From positions 1 to 40,268 of the forward strand of contig CAZSNM010000009.1 in NCBI GenBank assembly GCA_964608455.1: a DNA stretch of 40,268 nucleotides. Direction: 5' to 3'. The notes under the pieces were generated by a model, which worked only from the letters and a program-made list of their open reading frames with translations, did no database searches and had not been told where the DNA came from. Numbering within the stretch: position 1 is the first letter of the stretch; each line of letters begins with the position of its first letter. Positions 8,613-16,978 of this stretch are shown one piece after another. Made by a program: the position numbers and the translations under genes. Source of the stretch: DTDX01 sp964608455 (GTDB lineage: Archaea; Thermoproteota; Bathyarchaeia; 40CM-2-53-6; DTDX01).

Positions 8613-9734
8613 ATGTTTAAATTATATTTTCAAAGTCCATTTTTACCAGATAGTTCTGGAATTGGAAGTATAATTTCTTTGCTTATGTATCTTTCATTTA
8701 TAATTTTTATTCTTTTTGGACAAAAAATTCAATTGCATTTAATGCTTTGGGAAATTGATGGTGCTGTTAAAAAATTAGAATTTATGAAAGAAGAAGCGAA
8801 AAACCTTTCTTTTAAAACATTGATGGAAATTGGCAAACCAAAGGATAATCCTCTTCCAGAGCTTAACATGCTGCTTGAGCAATTTCTTATAACACCTGTT
8901 AATATGGATCCTGCAGGAATAGTTTGGAAGTTTGATCATCTTTTAGATGTAAGAGATTTAAAGTTTAAAAATGATATTAAAAGGCTTGCTCCTGCAGCTG
9001 ATGAAGCTCAATTAAATAATTTAGAAAACTTAATTGAAGCTTCACTTGCACTTAACACAATTTATAGAATAGTAAGGCACTATTATCTTTTAGGAAAGAA
9101 AACCTCAAGCTTCTACTTAATTTTGCAGCTTCAAATGATAATGCCTTTAGTTATGCAAGAGGCTGAAGCTTTAATTGGAGCAGCTAATGCTTTTGCTAAA
9201 GGTCAACCTATAGGTGATGGAGTTGGACCGCTTGTAGCATCTAAACTTCTTAGAGGAAAAGAAAAAAAGAAAATTGAGAAGGATATGGTTTATGGAGAAG
9301 TTGAAATTGAGAAACGTCGAGTAATAACTTTAAAAGCTGAAGGTCCAGGAGGAAACGTTGGTAAACCTGGAGATGCTATAAAAAGCTTAATCGAATCAAA
9401 TAGTGGTAACATAGCTATGGTAATAATGATCGATGCAGCCTTAAAGTTTGAGGGTGAAAAAACTGGAGAAATAAGTGAAGGAATAGGTGCGGCCATAGGC
9501 GGTATAGGAACTGAAAGATTTAAAATAGAGGAAGAAGTAAAAAAGTATAAAATACCTGTTTATGCTATAATAGTTAAAGAAAGCATTCAAGAGGCTGTGC
9601 TACCTATGAAAAAGGAGATTGCTGAAGCTGTTGATAATGTTATAGCTAGAGTTAAAAAATTAATTCTTGAAGAAACTAAAGAAGGCGATACAATAATTTT
9701 AGCTGGAATAGGAAATACAATTGGAATAGCTTAA
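8613..9734 (+). CDS. DUF1512 family membrane protein
   Basis: A 373-residue protein matching by eye the archaeal DUF1512 family. One transmembrane helix lies at about residues 18-38, followed by a cytoplasmic helical segment (LPELNMLLEQFLITPVNMDP) and a C-terminal alpha/beta domain with Gly-rich loops (EGPGGNVGKPGDAI, GAAIGGIGTERFKIEE). The family is widespread in Crenarchaeota, Thaumarchaeota and Bathyarchaeia, and its function is unknown. Known DUF1512 proteins are about 350-400 residues, so this one is full length. A Shine-Dalgarno AAAGGAG lies about 9 bases before the ATG. The next gene begins 15 bases after the stop and is also a membrane protein. Confidence 0.8.
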   Translation: MFKLYFQSPFLPDSSGIGSIISLLMYLSFIIFILFGQKIQLHLMLWEIDGAVKKLEFMKEEAKNLSFKTLMEIGKPKDNPLPELNMLLEQFLITPVNMDPAGIVWKFDHLLDVRDLKFKNDIKRLAPAADEAQLNNLENLIEASLALNTIYRIVRHYYLLGKKTSSFYLILQLQMIMPLVMQEAEALIGAANAFAKGQPIGDGVGPLVASKLLRGKEKKKIEKDMVYGEVEIEKRRVITLKAEGPGGNVGKPGDAIKSLIESNSGNIAMVIMIDAALKFEGEKTGEISEGIGAAIGGIGTERFKIEEEVKKYKIPVYAIIVKESIQEAVLPMKKEIAEAVDNVIARVKKLILEETKEGDTIILAGIGNTIGIA

Positions 9735-9749
9735 ATTTAGGTGAATTTA

Positions 9750-10124
9750 ATGGAAAAAAAAGCTTCATCATATATTTATGTTATAAGCCTCTTCAGCATT
9801 CTTATATTGGTTTATTCAATTTGGATTTTGCTTTCAGCTTTTAAATCCTATAAAGAAGGAAACATAATGAATTTTTATCTTCAATTTTTTATAGGATTAA
9901 TTGGTTTAGGTTTAAGTTTATCTTCCATTTCTAGATTAAAAAAACGTTTAGATTTATTAAAAGAGAAAATGGTGAAAGTTGTTTCAGTTGTGGTTTGCGA
10001 TAAATGCAAATTTAAAATTGTTAGAAGATTTGAAGTTGGAGACTACGTTAATAAACAAGTTGGAAAATGTCAGCAATGTGATGGAACAATGTTTATAGAT
10101 TCTATTTATGCTGAAAAAATTTAA
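9750..10124 (+). CDS. Two-helix membrane protein with zinc ribbon
   Basis: A 124-residue protein with two transmembrane helices (about residues 9-30 and 43-60), a basic linker (KKRLDLLKEK) and a C-terminal zinc ribbon with paired cysteines CDKC and CQQC. I do not recognise the family. I choose ATG 9750 over the in-frame GTG at 9741, because AGGTGA at 9739-9744 then serves as a Shine-Dalgarno element at good distance. It follows the DUF1512 gene by 15 bases and is likely co-transcribed. Its stop overlaps the stop of the convergent aminopeptidase gene. Confidence 0.6.
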   Translation: MEKKASSYIYVISLFSILILVYSIWILLSAFKSYKEGNIMNFYLQFFIGLIGLGLSLSSISRLKKRLDLLKEKMVKVVSVVVCDKCKFKIVRRFEVGDYVNKQVGKCQQCDGTMFIDSIYAEKI

Positions 10125-11026
10125 TAGCCTGTTAAAATTTCACATCCATTTTTTTCCACAATTACTGTATGCTCAGCTTGAGCTACAGGTTTAAATTTAG
10201 CCTCAATTAAAACTGGATATGAAACTAAGCATTTTTGAGAAAGAGCCTCTTTAAAAAGTTTATCTAAATCTTTGTTTAAATAAGATTTTTTTAACCATCT
10301 AAAAGCAAAAGGTAAATTTGAATAGTTTTCCTTAATAAACTTGATTAAACCCTCAATTTCTTTTGAACATTTTTCTTTTTGAAAACGAAAAATATAAGCT
10401 TTAGAACCGTTAACAACTACGCCTGCGCCATCAAGCGTTGTTGCAAAGGGCTCTATAGCATAAACTTCTCCAACTTCAATTTTTGAACCGTTTATTTCAG
10501 AAACATTTGGAATAACTTTTCCTGTATGAAGCTTATATCTATCTATTTTATGGCCAGTTAAGTTTTTAATAGGTTTAAACCCATAACGCTTAATTTTATT
10601 TTCAATAACTTTTCCAACCTCCCTAGCTTTTACACCATCCTTAATAAACTTTATAGCTTCCATTAAAGCTTCATCAACTGCTTTAACCATTAAATAAAGC
10701 TCTTTATTAAAGGATACCGTTATAGAAGTATCAACTATATAGCCTGAAACTTCAACTCCAAAATCAACTTTAACTATTGAATCTTTTGGAATTAAAGAGT
10801 CATCTTCAAAAGGAGAAGTATAATGTGCAGCCACCTCATTAACTCCAATATTGCATGGGAAAGCAGGTCTACCTCCTTTTTCAAAAATTAATTTTTCAAT
10901 TTTTTCACATAAATCTAAAATTTTCATTCCCTCTTTAGTTATAGATGGAACTATGCGCCTAATGCTTGAAGCTATTTCACCAGCTTTACGATAACATTGA
11001 TAAGCTTCATTATCAATCCTAACCAA
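10121..11026 (-). CDS. map: Methionine aminopeptidase, type II (archaeal)
   Basis: This dinuclear metalloprotease removes the initiator methionine from new proteins. The 301-residue length matches archaeal MetAP. The metal and active-site residues are visible in order: His in VAAHYTSP, the two Asp in VKVDFGVEVSGYIVDTS, His in NLTGHKIDRYKLH, Glu in YAIEPFATT, and the terminal Glu in AQAEHTVIV. The lid insertion of about 60 residues between the last two metal ligands is present, which distinguishes type II. It lies downstream of trpS on the same strand with a 41-base gap, so the two may share a transcript. Confidence 0.96.
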   Translation of the reverse strand: MVRIDNEAYQCYRKAGEIASSIRRIVPSITKEGMKILDLCEKIEKLIFEKGGRPAFPCNIGVNEVAAHYTSPFEDDSLIPKDSIVKVDFGVEVSGYIVDTSITVSFNKELYLMVKAVDEALMEAIKFIKDGVKAREVGKVIENKIKRYGFKPIKNLTGHKIDRYKLHTGKVIPNVSEINGSKIEVGEVYAIEPFATTLDGAGVVVNGSKAYIFRFQKEKCSKEIEGLIKFIKENYSNLPFAFRWLKKSYLNKDLDKLFKEALSQKCLVSYPVLIEAKFKPVAQAEHTVIVEKNGCEILTGY

Positions 11027-11067
11027 AATAAATCACCATTAAAATATAAAATAATATTTAAAAAATA

Positions 11068-12183
11068 TTAAAGAAAGAATTCTTCAACATAATTTTTTGC
11101 TTTTTCCCTTCTTTCTTGATGTTCAATCAAAAATCTTTTAACAACTTCAGCAAATTTTTGTTTATGTTCTCCACAAAGCAATTCCCCTTTAAGACAAGCT
11201 TCCCTTGTTTCCTTAATTTTTTCATCTCTAGGTTCAAAAAGAAAATATTCATAAAGGTATATACTACATATATCTGGGTTTCCACCAAGCTTTCTTTGCT
11301 CTTCAACAGTTGCTCTTCCACCTGTAAAAGCATTCATAACTTTTTTTTCAACAACTTCAGGAGAATCAATTGTAAAAATGCATGTTTCAGGCATAGAAGA
11401 AGACATTTTACCCCCCTTTCCAAGACCTGGAAGAAATCTTGAATGAATTTGCGCTGGTTTATAAAAACCAAGTTTAGGAGCAACATCTCTAGCTATACGC
11501 CAATAAGGATCCTGATCTATTGCTGCTGGAATCAAACATGGTTTATTTTCACCTGTAAGATAAGGTTCAATAAAGCATGGTGCTGCTTGCATAGCTGGGA
11601 AAAACAATATTCCAATATTCGAGCTATCCTTAAATCCAAAAACAGCTTTAGCTGTAGAAACTGTAACATGCTTAGCCACTTCTAAAGCAATATTATAAAG
11701 TAAATCTGCATGCTTCATATTAGAAATTAAAAAGGTTTTTTTCTTATCGAATCCAACTGCAATAACATCTAATGCATTTTCATAAGTTAGCTTTAAAGCT
11801 TCTTTAGAAGAAAGATTTTGATTTAGTAAAAATTTTTCATCATCCGTAAGCTGAAAATAAAGTTTAGTATTAAATTTATCTTGAAGATATTTTGTAAAAA
11901 TCCATGGAACTAAATGGCCTATATGCGTATAACCTGACGGTCCCCTACCAGTATACAAAACAAATTTTTCCCCTTTTTCATAAAGATCTAAAATCCAATC
12001 TAAATCTCTATGAGAAAAGAAAACTTTTCTTTTAAGGTGAAAATGCAATTCTCCAGTTTTTTTCTCTATTTTTTTTAAAAGCTCCTCAGTAATGGGTTGT
12101 GTTCCAAACTGCTCAATTAACTTTTCATAGTTTACTTCTCCTGAAACCTCCCATGGAGTAACAGTCATTTCTTCAGAACTCAA
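11068..12183 (-). CDS. trpS: Tryptophanyl-tRNA synthetase
   Basis: Class I aminoacyl-tRNA synthetase that charges tRNA-Trp. The HIGH signature appears as SGYTHIGHL near residue 86, and the KMSKS loop as GKMSSSMPETC near residue 258. The AMP-binding region FIEPYLTGENKPCLIPAAIDQDP agrees with archaeal or eukaryotic-type TrpRS. The 371-residue length is normal. It is intact, in contrast to the related tyrS in this window, which is split. It is divergent from pheS across about 130 bases of AT-rich sequence that must hold both promoters. Confidence 0.97.
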   Translation of the reverse strand: MSSEEMTVTPWEVSGEVNYEKLIEQFGTQPITEELLKKIEKKTGELHFHLKRKVFFSHRDLDWILDLYEKGEKFVLYTGRGPSGYTHIGHLVPWIFTKYLQDKFNTKLYFQLTDDEKFLLNQNLSSKEALKLTYENALDVIAVGFDKKKTFLISNMKHADLLYNIALEVAKHVTVSTAKAVFGFKDSSNIGILFFPAMQAAPCFIEPYLTGENKPCLIPAAIDQDPYWRIARDVAPKLGFYKPAQIHSRFLPGLGKGGKMSSSMPETCIFTIDSPEVVEKKVMNAFTGGRATVEEQRKLGGNPDICSIYLYEYFLFEPRDEKIKETREACLKGELLCGEHKQKFAEVVKRFLIEHQERREKAKNYVEEFFL

Positions 12184-12312
12184 TTAACGAAACCCCTTCC
12201 CTTCTTTTTAATGTTAAACAGATTAAATTGAAAAAACCTAAAAATAAATATTAATAGCTTTATTAAATTTATTAAACTCTTTAAGATATCTAGCGAAAAA
12301 GGATGAAGCAGC

Positions 12313-13830
12313 ATGATTGAGTTAGAACGTAATGAAGGAACATTATTAATGAATTTAGGAAAGTTAAATGGAAAAGCAGATATGGAAAAACTTCTTAAAG
12401 AATCAAAATTATCTGAATCTGCTATTATGCGAGCTGCCCTCTCCCTCTCTCAAAAAGGCCTTTTAAAAATTGAAGAAAGTAAAATCACCTTATTAAAACT
12501 TAATGAGGAAGGTTTTCTTTATGCAAGCGAGGGCTTACCTGAAAGAAAACTTATTAAAGCAGTTTTAAAGCTTGGTGGTAAAGCTTCTTTAGAGGAAGCT
12601 GCTTCTGAAGCTAAAATTAACCCTAATCTTTTACCTATAGTTTTAGGTTGGATTTCCAGAAAAAACCTTGGAAAAATAATTAAGGAAAAAGGAAAAATAT
12701 TTATTGAAGCAAAAGAAGAAAAACCTGAAACTTTAGATGAAACTCTTTTAAAAAAAATTTTTGTTGAGCAAGAGGTTATAAATGAAGAATTAAGCAAGGA
12801 ATTTAATGAAGCATTAGAAATTTTAAAAAGAAGAAATCTTCTTTCTGAAATTAAAAAAACATTAAGAATATTTTATTTAAGTGAGGAAGGATGGAAACTT
12901 GTTAAAGAAGGTGTTAAAGTAACAACTGAAGTTTCCGAGTTAACTCCTGAATTAATAATTGGAGGTAAATGGCAACAAGTTAAACTTAAAAAATATAATA
13001 TTCAAGCTTTAACTCCATCAATTTGGCCTGGAAAAAAACAACCTTATAAAAAATTTCTTGATGAATTAAAATTTAAATTGGTTTCCTTAGGGTTTAAAGA
13101 AATGTCTGGGCCTCTTGTTGAATTAATGTTTTTCAATTGCGATGCTTTATTTATGCCTCAAGATCATCCTGCTCGAGAAATTCATGATATATTTTTTATT
13201 AAAGAGCCTGAATTCGGAGATTTAACTAAATATGAAAAATATTTAATGAATGTAAAGGAAACCCATGAAAATGGTTGGATAACAGGCTCTAAAGGTTGGA
13301 GATATGATTTTTCAATTGAAGCTTCTAAAAAATTTATTCTTAGAAGTCATGGAACCGCCATAAGCATTAGAACCTTGATTAGCGAGAAACTTGAGATTCC
13401 GGGAAAATATTTTTCAATAGCTCGTTGCTATAGACCTGAAGTAACTGATAAAACCCATTTAACAGAGTTTAATCAGGTTGAAGGAATAGTTGTTGGAGAA
13501 AACCTAACTTTTAGAGATTTACTTGGAATATTAAAAACTTTAGCTATTGAAGTAGCTGAAGCTGATGAAGTAGCTTTTAAACCTGATTATTTTCCATTTA
13601 CAGAACCTAGCGTTGAACTTGCTGCTTATAAAAAAGATTATGGTTGGCTTGAGTTTGGTGGAGCAGGAATATTTAGACCGGAAGTGACCTTACCTTTAGG
13701 CATTAAAGTTCCAGTTTTAGCTTGGGGTTTAGGTGTAGATAGATTATTTATGATGAAAGCTGGAATAGATGACATAAGAGAGCTTTTTACTCAAAATCTT
13801 AATTGGCTTAGAAACAAAAAGGTGATTTAA
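12313..13830 (+). CDS. pheS: Phenylalanyl-tRNA synthetase alpha subunit
   Basis: Class II synthetase subunit of the alpha2-beta2 PheRS. The first 200 residues are tandem winged-helix DNA/RNA-binding-like modules typical of archaeal and eukaryotic PheS. The catalytic core follows, with class II motif 2 as ARCYRPEVTDKTHLTEFNQ and motif 3 as AWGLGVDRLFMM near the C-terminus. Length 505 residues agrees with archaeal PheS. An ATG ten bases upstream at 12303 is out of frame. The stop codon is followed immediately by the ATG of pheT, giving one transcript and coupled translation. Confidence 0.97.
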   Translation: MIELERNEGTLLMNLGKLNGKADMEKLLKESKLSESAIMRAALSLSQKGLLKIEESKITLLKLNEEGFLYASEGLPERKLIKAVLKLGGKASLEEAASEAKINPNLLPIVLGWISRKNLGKIIKEKGKIFIEAKEEKPETLDETLLKKIFVEQEVINEELSKEFNEALEILKRRNLLSEIKKTLRIFYLSEEGWKLVKEGVKVTTEVSELTPELIIGGKWQQVKLKKYNIQALTPSIWPGKKQPYKKFLDELKFKLVSLGFKEMSGPLVELMFFNCDALFMPQDHPAREIHDIFFIKEPEFGDLTKYEKYLMNVKETHENGWITGSKGWRYDFSIEASKKFILRSHGTAISIRTLISEKLEIPGKYFSIARCYRPEVTDKTHLTEFNQVEGIVVGENLTFRDLLGILKTLAIEVAEADEVAFKPDYFPFTEPSVELAAYKKDYGWLEFGGAGIFRPEVTLPLGIKVPVLAWGLGVDRLFMMKAGIDDIRELFTQNLNWLRNKKVI

Positions 13831-15522
13831 ATGCCAACTATAGAAATTAACCTTAAAGATTTAGAGGAGCTTTTAAACTTTAAGCTTCCTGAAAATCAAG
13901 AAGAATTAAATAAAATTTTCTCTTACATTAAAGGGGAAATAGAAGAAATTAAAGGTTATGAAGTTAATATTGAAATTAAAGATAGTAATCATCCTGACCT
14001 TTGGGGTATTGAAGGAATAGCTCGTGCTTTAAAGGGTTTTTTAGGTTTAGAAAAAGGTTTTAAAGTTTATAATGTTAATTTTAATAATGAAGTTTTAATA
14101 AATGTTAAACCTGAAGTTAAACATGTAAGACCCTACATAGCTGCAGCCTTAATTAAAAATGTAAAGTTAACTTCTGAAGCAATAAAGGGTTTAATGCATC
14201 TTCAAGATAAATTAGATCAAACTTATGGACGGAAAAGAAAAAAAACTTCAATAGGCTTATATAATTTTGATTTAATTTCTCCCCCAATAAATTATCAATT
14301 AGCTGATCCTGAAAAAACCTTTTTCACTCCTTTAGGATTTAATGAAAAAATGAATTTAAAAGAAATTTTAGCTAAGCATCCTAAAGGATTAGAATATGGT
14401 CATATAATATCAAAATTTAATCTTTACCCTATCTTAATAGATTCTAAAAATAATATTCTTTCGATGCCTCCAATAATAAACTCTAATGATTTAGGAAAAG
14501 TTACAGAAGATACTAGAAATGTTTTAATTGAAGTTACTGGAACATCTTTTCAAGCAATATTAGATGTTTTAACAATAATGACCACTTCTTTAGCTGATAG
14601 AGGAGGAGAAATACACTCTGTAAAAATAATTTATCAATATGAAGATTTAAATGAAGTTGTTACACCTAACTTAACATCTAAACTCTTATCGTTAAATCTT
14701 TCATTTATAAATAAGATTTTAGGATTAAATTTAAGCTTAAATGAAGTTGCTGAATTGTTAAGTAGAGCAAGATATAATATTAAAAAGCTTGATGATAAGG
14801 AAATTTTTATTGAAGTTCCATGCTATAGAATTGATGTTATGCATCCAATAGATGTAGTTGAAGATATAGCTATAGCTTATGGCTATAACAATTTTCAACC
14901 AAGATGGCCCTTAATATTTACTAAAGGTGGTTTAACAAATGAAACAATATTTTATGATTTAATTAGGGAATTGATGATTGGTTTTGGATTGCAAGAAATC
15001 TTAACTTTTAGCATGTCTAATAAGGAAAAGCTTTTTACAAAAATGAATTTAAAACATGGTTTGGTTATTGAAGTTTCTAATCCTAAAATGAGTACTTTTA
15101 CATGCTTAAGAAATTGGCTTTTACCAAGCTTAATGGAGTTTTTATCAAATAATAAACATGCCGAATATCCTCAAAAAATCTTTGAGCTTGGAGAATGCGT
15201 TGAAGTAAATGAAAAACATAAAATTGAAGAGTTTATGAAGTTAGCTTGTGTTTTAGCGCATTCAAAAGCAAGTTTTTCTGAAGCTAAATCTATTTTATCA
15301 AGTTTTCTTTTAAATTTAGGTTTCAACCTTCAACTTGAAGAATGTGTGCATGAAAGCTTTATTGAAGGTAGAGTTGGAAAAATAATTGTTAACAATGTGG
15401 AAATAGGTTTTATAGGTGAAATTCATCCTAAGGTTCTAGAGGAATGGAGTTTAGAAGTTCCTGTTTCAGCTTTTGAAGTTAATGCGACCAAACTTTTACG
15501 TTTAAAGTTTCCAAGTTTCTAA
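13831..15522 (+). CDS. pheT: Phenylalanyl-tRNA synthetase beta subunit
   Basis: Beta subunit of PheRS, archaeal form (563 residues). The B3/B4 region that edits misacylated tRNA is seen in the first half (KLDQTYGRKRKKTSIGLYN, ending before the DTRNVLIEVTGT segment). The B5 domain that binds Mg is recognisable at CYRIDVMHPIDVVEDIAIAY. The catalytic-like pseudo-active domain follows with FELGECVEV and GFIGEIHPKVLEEW. It starts directly after the pheS stop. Its last 21 bases overlap the 3' end of the RuBisCO gene on the other strand. Confidence 0.96.
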   Translation: MPTIEINLKDLEELLNFKLPENQEELNKIFSYIKGEIEEIKGYEVNIEIKDSNHPDLWGIEGIARALKGFLGLEKGFKVYNVNFNNEVLINVKPEVKHVRPYIAAALIKNVKLTSEAIKGLMHLQDKLDQTYGRKRKKTSIGLYNFDLISPPINYQLADPEKTFFTPLGFNEKMNLKEILAKHPKGLEYGHIISKFNLYPILIDSKNNILSMPPIINSNDLGKVTEDTRNVLIEVTGTSFQAILDVLTIMTTSLADRGGEIHSVKIIYQYEDLNEVVTPNLTSKLLSLNLSFINKILGLNLSLNEVAELLSRARYNIKKLDDKEIFIEVPCYRIDVMHPIDVVEDIAIAYGYNNFQPRWPLIFTKGGLTNETIFYDLIRELMIGFGLQEILTFSMSNKEKLFTKMNLKHGLVIEVSNPKMSTFTCLRNWLLPSLMEFLSNNKHAEYPQKIFELGECVEVNEKHKIEEFMKLACVLAHSKASFSEAKSILSSFLLNLGFNLQLEECVHESFIEGRVGKIIVNNVEIGFIGEIHPKVLEEWSLEVPVSAFEVNATKLLRLKFPSF

Positions 15523-16725
15523 TGCTTCTTTAAGCTCTATATGCGTTTCAGCATATTCAGTTAATGATATACCTTTTAAAGTTGCTTCAATTGCTTGACG
15601 CATGGCTTTAGCTCCAGCTACAGTTCCATTTTTATGACCATGAATTCCTCCCCCAGCTTGAATAACAACATCTTTACCAAAAAACTGAATTAAAGCTGGA
15701 ATCAATCCTGGATGCAAACCTCCTGAAGCCACTGGTAAAACAGGCTTTAACTTTCCCATTTCCATTTTTAAAGCTTCACAATTTTCCATAACTTCTTCTT
15801 TTGTTTCAAACATTTTACCTACAACTGTGCCTACATGAAGTTGATCCACACCTATAATTCTAGCAATTTTAGCTATTACCTTCATTGAAATTCCATGAAA
15901 AGGATTTTTAGTTAAAGCTGCATGCCCCGCTCTATGAGCATGAATAACAAGATTAAAATCTTGATTTCTTAAAGTTTGCAATGCAGCGAAACCACATGTT
16001 AAAATATCAACCATAACGTATTCTCCACCATGAGTGAGCACATATTTAGCTCTTTTTAACATTTCCTTAGTTTCAGCTGTGATATTAACCATGTAAACTT
16101 TTCTTTCACCTGTTTCTTCTTCAGCCTTATCCCTGCTTTTTAAAGTTTTTAAAACTCTTTCCTTAAATGGATTAAATTTTTGATTGCTTAAATTTTCATC
16201 ATCTTTAACTATATCGCATCCCCCAATCCAAGCTTCATAAGCAACTTTTGCATGATCATCTGTTTTTAAACCAAGTTTAGGTTTAATTATTGTTCCGACT
16301 AAAGGTCTATCATATACTTTTAAAAGATTTCTAACTCCTTCTATACCAAATTTTGGTCCTTTAAAGCTTTCAATAAGTTTTAAAGGAAAATAAACATCAT
16401 TTAACCTTAAGTTTCTTAATGTTTTTAATCCAAAAATGTTTCCTGCAATACTGCTTAAAATATTAGGTATATTTCCGAATTCAAAAAGCTCTATTGGATA
16501 AGCTATTTTTACTTTACTATCCTCTATGCTAAATGCGCAAGCAGCTAATTTTTTTACATATTCCTTTTCAGTTGCAAGTTCCGTCCATGTTCCAATAGAG
16601 CTTTCGGCGGCAATAGCTCCAGCAGCCTCTTTAATACTAACCCCCTCAGATTCAACATTAAAAACACAAATAACATCTGTTTCTTTAGGTTTATAATTTA
16701 AATCTATAAAATCTAGATATTTCAA
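15502..16725 (-). CDS. rbcL: Ribulose-bisphosphate carboxylase, form III
   Basis: Archaeal form III RuBisCO, which in known cases works with AMP phosphorylase and ribose-1,5-bisphosphate isomerase to turn nucleoside ribose into two 3-phosphoglycerates rather than in a Calvin cycle. Neither partner enzyme is in the window. The catalytic residues are all visible: GTIIKPKLGL with the active-site Lys, KDDENL with the carbamylated Lys and Asp/Glu metal ligands, HAHRAGH, LHVGTVVGKM, VASGGLHPG, and the phosphate-binding GGGIHGH. The N-terminal substrate segment ESSIGTWTEL is present. Length 407 residues is slightly short for the family but complete. A small subunit is absent, as expected for form III. 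Confidence 0.96.
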   Translation of the reverse strand: MKYLDFIDLNYKPKETDVICVFNVESEGVSIKEAAGAIAAESSIGTWTELATEKEYVKKLAACAFSIEDSKVKIAYPIELFEFGNIPNILSSIAGNIFGLKTLRNLRLNDVYFPLKLIESFKGPKFGIEGVRNLLKVYDRPLVGTIIKPKLGLKTDDHAKVAYEAWIGGCDIVKDDENLSNQKFNPFKERVLKTLKSRDKAEEETGERKVYMVNITAETKEMLKRAKYVLTHGGEYVMVDILTCGFAALQTLRNQDFNLVIHAHRAGHAALTKNPFHGISMKVIAKIARIIGVDQLHVGTVVGKMFETKEEVMENCEALKMEMGKLKPVLPVASGGLHPGLIPALIQFFGKDVVIQAGGGIHGHKNGTVAGAKAMRQAIEATLKGISLTEYAETHIELKEALETWKL

Positions 16726-16799
16726 GGATAAAACCTCAAAATTATAACAAGAATTAGCTATCTTATTAAACTTTTTATAAAAAAGGAAAAATCTAAATT

Positions 16800-16810
16800 T
16801 TTATTTATAT
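16800..16810 (+). promoter_or_regulatory. TATA box of the H/ACA-like RNA
   Basis: An AT-rich element reading TTTATATTATT is centred about 27 bases before the predicted 5' end of the structured RNA at 16833, so the RNA can be transcribed from its own promoter. Confidence 0.35.
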
Positions 16811-16832
16811 TATTTATTTAAGTTAAAAAAAA

Positions 16833-16940
16833 GGGATGGTTAAGCTTTAAAGCCTACAATGAGAGAGCTTAACGGAGAGCGGCGCAGCCGCTTCTATGAA
16901 GTTAAGTGTTAGTTATGTAGGCGACAAGCACCAAAATCCC
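16833..16940 (+). ncRNA. Probable box H/ACA guide RNA
   Basis: A GC-rich fold in AT-rich sequence. Lower stem GCCTACA (16852-16858) pairs with TGTAGGC (16916-16922). A two-sided internal loop follows (16859-16867 and 16907-16915), matching a pseudouridylation pocket. The upper stem is CTTAAC (16868-16873) with GTTAAG (16901-16906). Above it, GGAG opposite TCTATGAA gives tandem G-A pairs and a bulge as in a K-turn, the L7Ae site, capped by AGCGGC/GCCGCT with a 3-base loop. An ACA triplet (16924-16926) follows the lower stem by one base, about 17 bases from the upper stem, near the 14-16 rule. An outer helix GGGAT-GGT/ACC-ATCCC may extend it. Target unknown. Confidence 0.6.
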
Positions 16941-16978
16941 AAATTTAATTAAAAACTATAAAGAAAAGGGAGTTTAAA

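Noticed and set aside
12303..12313. Earlier ATG for pheS
   Set aside because: ATG at about 12303 is not in frame with the coding sequence.
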